Source: Sparassis latifolia (lineage: Eukaryota > Basidiomycota > Agaricomycetes > Polyporales > Sparassidaceae). From it: a stretch of DNA of 64,000 nucleotides. The stretch spans positions 2,815,087 to 2,879,086 of the forward strand of contig CM031560.1 of the NCBI GenBank assembly GCA_018466975.1, read 5' to 3'. The first letter of the stretch is position 1; the number at the start of each line of letters is the position of its first letter. This document shows, in pieces, positions 59,086-64,000 of the stretch. The notes below the pieces were generated by a model. The model was not told the DNA's origin and searched no databases. It worked only from the letters and a program-made list of their open reading frames with translations. The translations under genes and the position numbers were made by a program.

Positions 59086-59880
59086 ATGCCACCGGAGACC
59101 CCACGAGAGGGGACACCCCCCGTACCTCCACCGTGACCATCACATCTCGCCTTTGACCCCATAACAGTTCCTACCCTGAACCCGTTCGATTTGTTTGAAG
59201 GTGCTTCAACGTCTTCCACTCCAGCAGCGACTCATAAAGGTGTTTCCATCGCACAACCTCTACGCCCAATCCCCCCTCCAGATTACGTGTCGGAGTGGAA
59301 CTTTAGCGACAATCCCAACCATCATGCTGAAGGATTATCCCCGATGACCACGGAAAATGCGGTGCAGACCGAAACATCTGAACACTCGGACCAATCAACT
59401 CAGACCCTCGTAGATCCAGGAGAAAGTGAGCCTGGAAGGAACACCTCCCCGTTTCCTCCCGCCTTCTCCACAGCACTCATCGGGCCACACCGAACCATCC
59501 CAGCATACATCGCGTATCAACGACCACATCCCCAGTGCGTATTCTGCGGACAGTATATCCATCCGAAGTATACCTGCCCATTTTCCATTTGCGTAATCTG
59601 TCAATCTGTCCCCGCATCCCACGACCCGAACGCATGCCCTGCGTTGCTATCCAACAGGATGCGTTGCTACTACTGTGGAAAACAAGCACCTGGCCACATG
59701 ATAGAAGGTTGTTCCCACTCTCATGACTTCTACGCAAATTACGATGCGCGCGAGATAGTGTTCTCCTACCCTGACCCTCAAACGGACCTGCGATTCTCTG
59801 ACTTCGATGGAACGGGTTCGTTGTATACTGAAGGGTTTCCGATGAACAGCGTAACACCGTCGGAAGCAGGAGATACATAG
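59086..59880 (+). pseudogene. Extra ORF4 after pol: three zinc knuckles (264 codons, one TGA)
   Basis: The ATG lies 5 nt after the ORF3 stop. After a Pro-rich start there is a TGA at 59134, and the frame then stays open to TAG at 59880, 40 bp before the 3' LTR. Residues about 145-215 carry three knuckles in a row: CVFCGQYIHPKYTC (C-x2-C-x4-H-x4-C), CVICQSVPASHDPNAC and CYYCGKQAPGHMIEGC (both C-x2-C-x6-H-x4-C). A Tyr/Asp/Phe-rich tail follows. Triple knuckles point to nucleic-acid binding, as in Gag nucleocapsid, yet gag already has its own. Function is unknown; a second nucleocapsid-like or RNA chaperone role is inferred. Confidence 0.75.
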
Positions 59881-59920
59881 AAATGCCTTTGAGGGCAAAG
59901 GCAGCATAGGAAGGGGCTTA

Positions 59921-60360
59921 TGTTACAACGGTACGTTGAGTACCTATCTTTTTTCTTTCGATTACGTTGTACGATTACGCGTTGACCCGAGACTTCGAGT
60001 CTCGATATCTCTCGACTCGATCTGGACTCTCTCTAGACCATGACACCATAGTCTAGAACCTGTACTGACTCATCCCTCACTGTGAGGGTACTCACTGACT
60101 CATCCCTCACCGCGAGGGTACTCACTGACTCAGCCATTACTGGCATGTATTACTCAACATGTACTATTAGTATATAAGGCTGAGATCATCGACTGGAACC
60201 CCAGTCTTGATCTGGTTACTTTACCTCTCAATAAACGGGATTATCACTAGTCTTGTGTGATCTTCTTGACTCTCGATTCTTGACTCGCATTTACTTAGTC
60301 ATCAAACGACTTAGTACTTGCTCGACGAACCTCGGACAAGTGGTATGCCCCAGCGTAACA
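59921..60360 (+). repeat. 3' LTR, 440 bp
   Basis: Same length as the 5' LTR with six substitutions and no indel. It contains the TGACTCA array (60066, 60096, 60126), TATATAAG at 60171 and AATAAA at 60230. Confidence 0.97.
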
Positions 60361-60577
60361 GTGAGTCGGGTTTAGGATGATGTGGTGGATAAATAGCATG
60401 CCAGTGGTGAGTGGTGCGGCTCATGTTGTTGAAGTCTAAATAAGGTTCCTGCAGGAGAAGGAGGTCAAAATCGTTCGTAGTGACAGTGTTAAGGAATGCG
60501 GATTGCGCATTTAGCGACTTGTTAAGATTCAGTTGACAGATACGCAGTCGAGAGAGTGGTACTTGTCCATCAGACAT
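60361..60577 (-). pseudogene. LINE ORF2 start, part 1 (upstream of the Ty3 insertion)
   Basis: The minus-strand frame starts at ATG 60577 and encodes the beginning of an APE-type endonuclease: LRICQLNLNKSLNAQSAFL and DLLLLQEPYLDFNNMS, with N and E catalytic positions in the usual places. At 60361 it meets the GTGAG duplication and continues without loss of frame at 52578 (P-K-P-D-S joined to R-T-Q-S-I-I-L-V). Confidence 0.85.
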
Positions 60578-60677
60578 AATCTAGGGGAGAAGTGGAGCAT
60601 CTGTTGATAGGAGCTTGCAGCACTTGTTGTCTCACGCAGCGAGGGAAGTCCAATATTTGCGTCTGGGATTGGGAGGA

Positions 60678-62413
60678 CTAGCGTCGTTGTGCATCTTGCT
60701 GTTCTTGCGCCCTCCGAGCCTGTGACGGACGAGGCGGCTTGTTGCTAGGAGGTGGCGTTGAAGCATCTACGTCATCTGCCCAGTTGAAAGAGAAGGTTCG
60801 GGGGTTCTGTGTGTTGTCATGCGGCACTGCCTGATGGGGAGGGGCCACGACGGTGTTGGGCAGGGCAGAGGTCACTTCCGTTAGCTGTTCCCATGTGGCG
60901 GGATCAGCTGTCAGGAAGTAGTGGTACTTACTCTCGGGTTGTCTGTCTGCCATCTTCCTGCGATGTTCCTGGAACACTGGGCACATGCGATCCCAGGCTG
61001 CATGCCCCGCCAGTCTGTACGGCCGGAGGCCTGGCAGTTAGCACACTGATAGTCATCCGGGTCAACCTCGCAGTCCGCAGTCTTGTGTCCTATTGATGCA
61101 CATGACCCACAGGTATCGTGGATGGACTTGCATTCTGAACTGATGTGCAGGATGCCGATCTTCTGACACTTGAGGCATCTATGTGGCTCGGAGATCAGTT
61201 TGTGTGCATTTACTCTCTTACCTGCAATGATTATTCCTTTGCGAATGGCATTGTTCACCGGCACAGGTGCATTGAAGCGGACAATGAGGTGTGCGACTCT
61301 CTGATTTGGATGACGTCCCTCCGGTGCCTTGATCCAGCGAGCACTCTCGATGTCCCCGGGGTCATAGTTATTAAAATGTTCTATTCCATGAAGGTAGTGG
61401 TCATCGTCTGCGCGGCAAGCAGTGGGGACAAACTCAGCTAAAATAGCATAGGAGTGGGTCTTAAGCTGGCAATTGTGTCCTCCGAAGTGTTCGAGGAAGA
61501 CTTTCATGACATCCGGGGTGTGGAGCCAAAGGGCTGATGTTGGGCTGTCCAGGTCGTAAAGCACTCCTCCGTTCTTTAGTCTCTTGCAGGATTTGATGGT
61601 GAAGGATGTAGGAGCATCCGCAGCCTTGACGCCCATCATCGTGCAAGCCATATTGGCTTTGGCGAGGAGCTCTTCTTCCGTCAGGAGGTTACTGGAGGAG
61701 TTCGCAGCAAAGACGCCATCGACGAGAACCTGACACATGCAGATGCCTTTGCGAGCCAGGGTGGACGCATGGGAGGTGGGAAGTACTTGTGTGACTGCCA
61801 CAGCATATGTCAGTCCAGTGTTCTGAGGTATAGAACTTGCCTGTGTGGTGGCGTGTATCTTTGCCGATTCCTCCTATGCCTGCAGCATCTTCTTGGCTGC
61901 CTCTTCCAACTGCACGGTTCTCTCTCCAAGCTTCTTATGCTCTTCGGCTAGTTTCTTCAGGAGGTGACCTGTCGTGTCTGCATGGACCTTGTATTGAGTT
62001 TCTATCTGATCCAATTGCGTGGCTGTCTCTTCTAGCCGATCAAAGGCTTGGTAGGTCCTGTGAACTACTTGCTCGACAATTCTGCTGGCAGCTTCTTCTA
62101 CAGTGAGCATGCTGGCATAGTGAGCAAAAGCGGTGATTATGTCGACCATCACTGAAGCTTTAGTAGCAATCTGTGCGAGTTTACCCAGGCCGGTGACCAG
62201 GCTCTGCAGCTCTGGGGAGCCCTCGTCGACTAATTTATGTTTCTGGAGTACCTTTACTGCATCATCAATCATCTTTACCTTGACTGTCATTGGTATTATA
62301 AGATCAGGCTTAGGGTTAGTGGGGATGGTAGGTGTCGCCGGAGTGGCCGATCTCAGCGCGCATTTGCCCGTACTGCTGGCTGCCTCCGCAGCTCCTACTG
62401 GCTGGGGTGGCAT
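60678..62413 (-). pseudogene. LINE ORF1 (coiled coil plus CCHC zinc fingers), two breaks
   Basis: ATG 62413 opens a 179-codon coiled-coil part (RTYQAFDRLEETATQLDQI, EEHKKLGERTVQLEEAAKK) ending at a TAG near 61874. The same frame resumes to about 61020 with an RNA-binding domain and the knuckles CLKCQKIGILHISSEC and CGSCASIGHKTADC. A one-base shift near 61030 moves the C-terminus (CPVFQEHRRKMADRQPESKY) to another frame that ends at 60678, 100 bp before ORF2. This is the ORF1 of a Tad1/I-like fungal LINE. ORF1p binds element RNA. Together with ORF2 it shows the LINE was inserted on the minus strand. Confidence 0.8.
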
Positions 62414-62687
62414 GTATACAGTAGCTTTCCTGGTACTGTACTAGTAGACTGTGCCTCGGCCTGCTGAAGGTACGACTACGAGTAGTGGCCCACGGAAATG
62501 CAGCCTGCTCCTATTGGCTGGGACCGTGGGAAAACTGCCTTGAGATGGAAGTGCGAAGCAAAGAGGAGCCCCGGTAGGATCCCTTACGGAAGCTGGTTGG
62601 GTGAATTTTGGGTGAATTTGCAATGTTTGAATGAATCAGAGGTTGCGGGTGACTAAGGCAAAAAAGGACAAAAAGTCGAAATAAGTC

Positions 62688-63593
62688 TCACAAGTAAAAG
62701 TTGGATTTTCCTGATGCAGCTTTAATGCATTTCACGACATTGGCCTCTGAGATTAGTGTGTAGGTCGTAGCATTGGGGAAGCCATTCGGGCAAGAGGCAG
62801 ACATGTGGTCTTGTTCGGGTAGGTGATACTTGTAGCATCCTTGGTATTTCTGGAGGATGTTACATTTGTCCTGAGTGATCTTCTGCAATTTGTTGAAGAC
62901 ACCTGCAGCGGTCTCAGTGGCAGAGCGCTTGTTTCCACTGATAGAGACCTTATTGGCGAGGGGGCATATATTGATATGCTTGGCATGCTCCTTCATGATT
63001 GCATCAGTGATGGCACTACTCACAAGGTCGTCTTTCTCTTGAAGCTCCTCATCGAGATCCTTGACAGCCAAGAGCCAATAGGAGAAGAGGATGATGTTAT
63101 TACACTCTCGCTCATGGTGCGGGGAGTTCATTTTCTTCTTGAGATGGGTGTTGACACCTGCATGAAGCTGCTGATGGAGTTTGGTATCATTGAGTGCCTG
63201 GATCGTACAAGAGATGACAGCCGCCTTAGATTGAATCTTATTGGCTCAGTCCCAAAAGGGGCATTCATTCTGACATGCACCCATGACCTCATCGTGGATA
63301 GAGCTGTCCCAGTCATGGGGGAGGTAGGTGGTGCAAACCTCAGTTGTGAAGTTCTCAAATGCGAAAGCATCAAGGCGGCCTTGGTAAACATTGTACCATA
63401 CTGCAAGATGCAGATCTTCTATGCGGGATGCGATGGTAGAAACCTGAATCTCATCAGCAAGTTGTGTCTTGCGGAAATGGCACTCATAGGCCATCTGCCA
63501 GGAATTGATGATGGCAGGGGTGAGGTCTCCGAGGAGTAGCTTTAGAGCCTGGCTCTCCTTCAGAAACTCAATGGTAGTGAGTTTCTTTGTCAT
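62688..63593 (-). pseudogene. Gag of another LTR retrotransposon (frameshifted)
   Basis: The minus-strand frame from ATG 63593 (LTTIEFLKESQALKLLLGDL, MAYECHFRKTQLADEIQ) ends near 63250. It then shifts frame and continues from 63131 with SYWLLAVKDLDEELQEKDDL and a finger-like end, K-Y-H-L-P-E-Q-D-H-M then SASCPNGFPNATTYTL. The C...H...C-P-N-G-F-P ending is the form I recall for gag in a large group of Agaricomycete Ty3 elements. No LTR is identified in the window; pol would lie to the left but is absent, so the copy is partial. Confidence 0.6.
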
Positions 63594-63742
63594 TTCAGAT
63601 GGATATATGCACTCTGATTCAGCATCTGCGGTCTCGACTAAGGGGAATTCAGAATCGAAAGGGGACGGAGATATGCTGGGTGAATCTGAGATTGAAGAGA
63701 CCGAGGACAGTGATGGGGAGATTACGGTAATAGTGTCATCGA

Positions 63743-63957
63743 TTATCAGGAAAACCCAACTTTCTCTTATAGACTTATTTAGACTTTGGGGTCTGAGAAC
63801 CCTTATTTAAGGCCATAAGTGTTCAAATAAGTCGAATTCCAGACACTCAGAGAATATGCCTTAGGCCCTCTTTGTCCTTATGCCCTTAAATAAGGACCAT
63901 AAGTCCATTTAAGTTATTTAAGTGTCCTTTTAAGGAAAAGTGGGGTTTTCCTGATGA
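63743..63957. mobile_element. About 215-bp palindromic element, ATCAGGAAAACCC ends
   Basis: The left end ATCAGGAAAACCCAACTTT and the right end (reverse complement ATCAGGAAAACCCCACTTTT) are inverted. The inside holds many TTTAAG/CTTAAA and TAAGG/CCTTA motifs able to fold back on themselves. A third related stretch, about 70 bp, lies inverted at 62646-62720, at the 3' end of the gag relic. No coding capacity; the target duplication is unclear. Confidence 0.55.
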
Positions 63958-64000
63958 TGGCAGTCGACAATGGGGTCTGTTGTTCTAAATGTGCCGGGCT

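Larger units (their letters stand above)
52584..60360 (+). mobile_element. Complete Ty3/chromovirus retrotransposon, 7,777 bp
   Basis: Two 440-bp LTRs (52584-53023 and 59921-60360) flank gag, pol with protease, reverse transcriptase, RNase H, integrase and chromodomain, and two further ORFs. All parts are on the plus strand. The 5-bp duplication and the intact LINE frame around it fix the borders. The LTRs differ at 6 of 440 positions, so the insertion is fairly young. Coding regions carry several frameshifts and about ten in-frame stops, nearly all TGA, so this copy is not autonomous now. A purine-rich tract (AGGAAGGGG) precedes the 3' LTR. Confidence 0.95.

Noticed and set aside
53456..59136. 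Alternative genetic code with TGA read as an amino acid
   Set aside because: Host gene models here end in TGA (for example at 6895 and 29399), and ancestral residues at the element's TGA sites are mixed Arg and Trp, which fits mutation better than recoding.
58487..59880. Envelope gene in the env position of the Ty3 element
   Set aside because: No signal peptide, membrane helix or furin-type site is present; the products are a coiled coil and a zinc-knuckle protein.

Overview
The window is fungal and most probably from an Agaricomycete (mushroom or polypore) basidiomycete. Genes are split by many short GT-AG introns of about 50-60 nt. The recognisable families are those expanded in Agaricomycetes: a FunK1 kinase remnant, an F-box protein, a WD40 protein, a tnp2 (Plavaka/CACTA-like) transposase, a TET/JBP-like 2OG-Fe(II) dioxygenase and chromodomain Ty3 retrotransposons. 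No prokaryotic feature is seen. Most real genes here are multi-exon; I rebuilt several by hand with phase-consistent splice sites. Assignments to families rest on memory of family patterns, not on searches.

Layout. 1-2.2 kb and 45.8-47.06 kb are inverted copies of one sequence bracketing about 43.6 kb; the left copy carries a 938-bp insertion with an 11-bp target duplication. 3.3-4.4 kb: a membrane-anchored protein of unknown function. 6.0-6.9 kb: a five-exon gene with two viroplasmin/RNase H1 N-terminal-type domains. 7.3-9.9 kb: a member of a repeated basidiomycete family with a conserved MSSDES motif. 11.9-16.2 kb: a tnp2-type transposase gene. 16.6-17.0 kb: a MITE. 17.5-18.2 kb: a protein with repeated CxCG-type cysteine motifs. 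20.3-21.6 kb: a TET/JBP-like dioxygenase. 22.1-22.6 kb: a broken gene. 25.1-29.4 kb: WD40 gene, FunK1 remnant, F-box gene. 30.5-32.5 kb: a five-exon Myb/SANT-like nuclear protein, divergent from a truncated low-molecular-weight tyrosine phosphatase at 32.7-33.1 kb. 33.2-34.4 kb: a broken hydrolase-like membrane gene. 34.8-35.1 kb: an SMC2 shard. 38.5-43.3 kb: a large decayed PRP8 copy that still holds introns. 45.1-48.6 kb: further gene relics.

The last 14 kb are nested retroelements on a decayed background. A non-LTR element (LINE; minus strand, ORF1 and the start of ORF2) was split by a 7,777-bp Ty3/chromovirus (52,584-60,360; 440-bp LTRs, 5-bp duplication GTGAG). It is cut at its other end by a second LTR of the same terminal type (50,819-51,458). 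Another retrotransposon gag lies at 62.7-63.6 kb.

The most unusual points are these. (1) The chromovirus carries two extra ORFs after the chromodomain, spaced only 9 and 5 nt apart, the second with three zinc knuckles. (2) All six differences between its LTRs fall on five CpG sites, and nearly all in-frame stops are TGA, pointing to decay by 5-methylcytosine deamination. (3) The same window encodes a TET/JBP-like enzyme of the class that acts on 5-methylcytosine. (4) The LTR promoter holds three TGACTCA boxes exactly 30 bp apart. (5) PRP8, normally single-copy and essential, is present as a long intron-bearing pseudogene.
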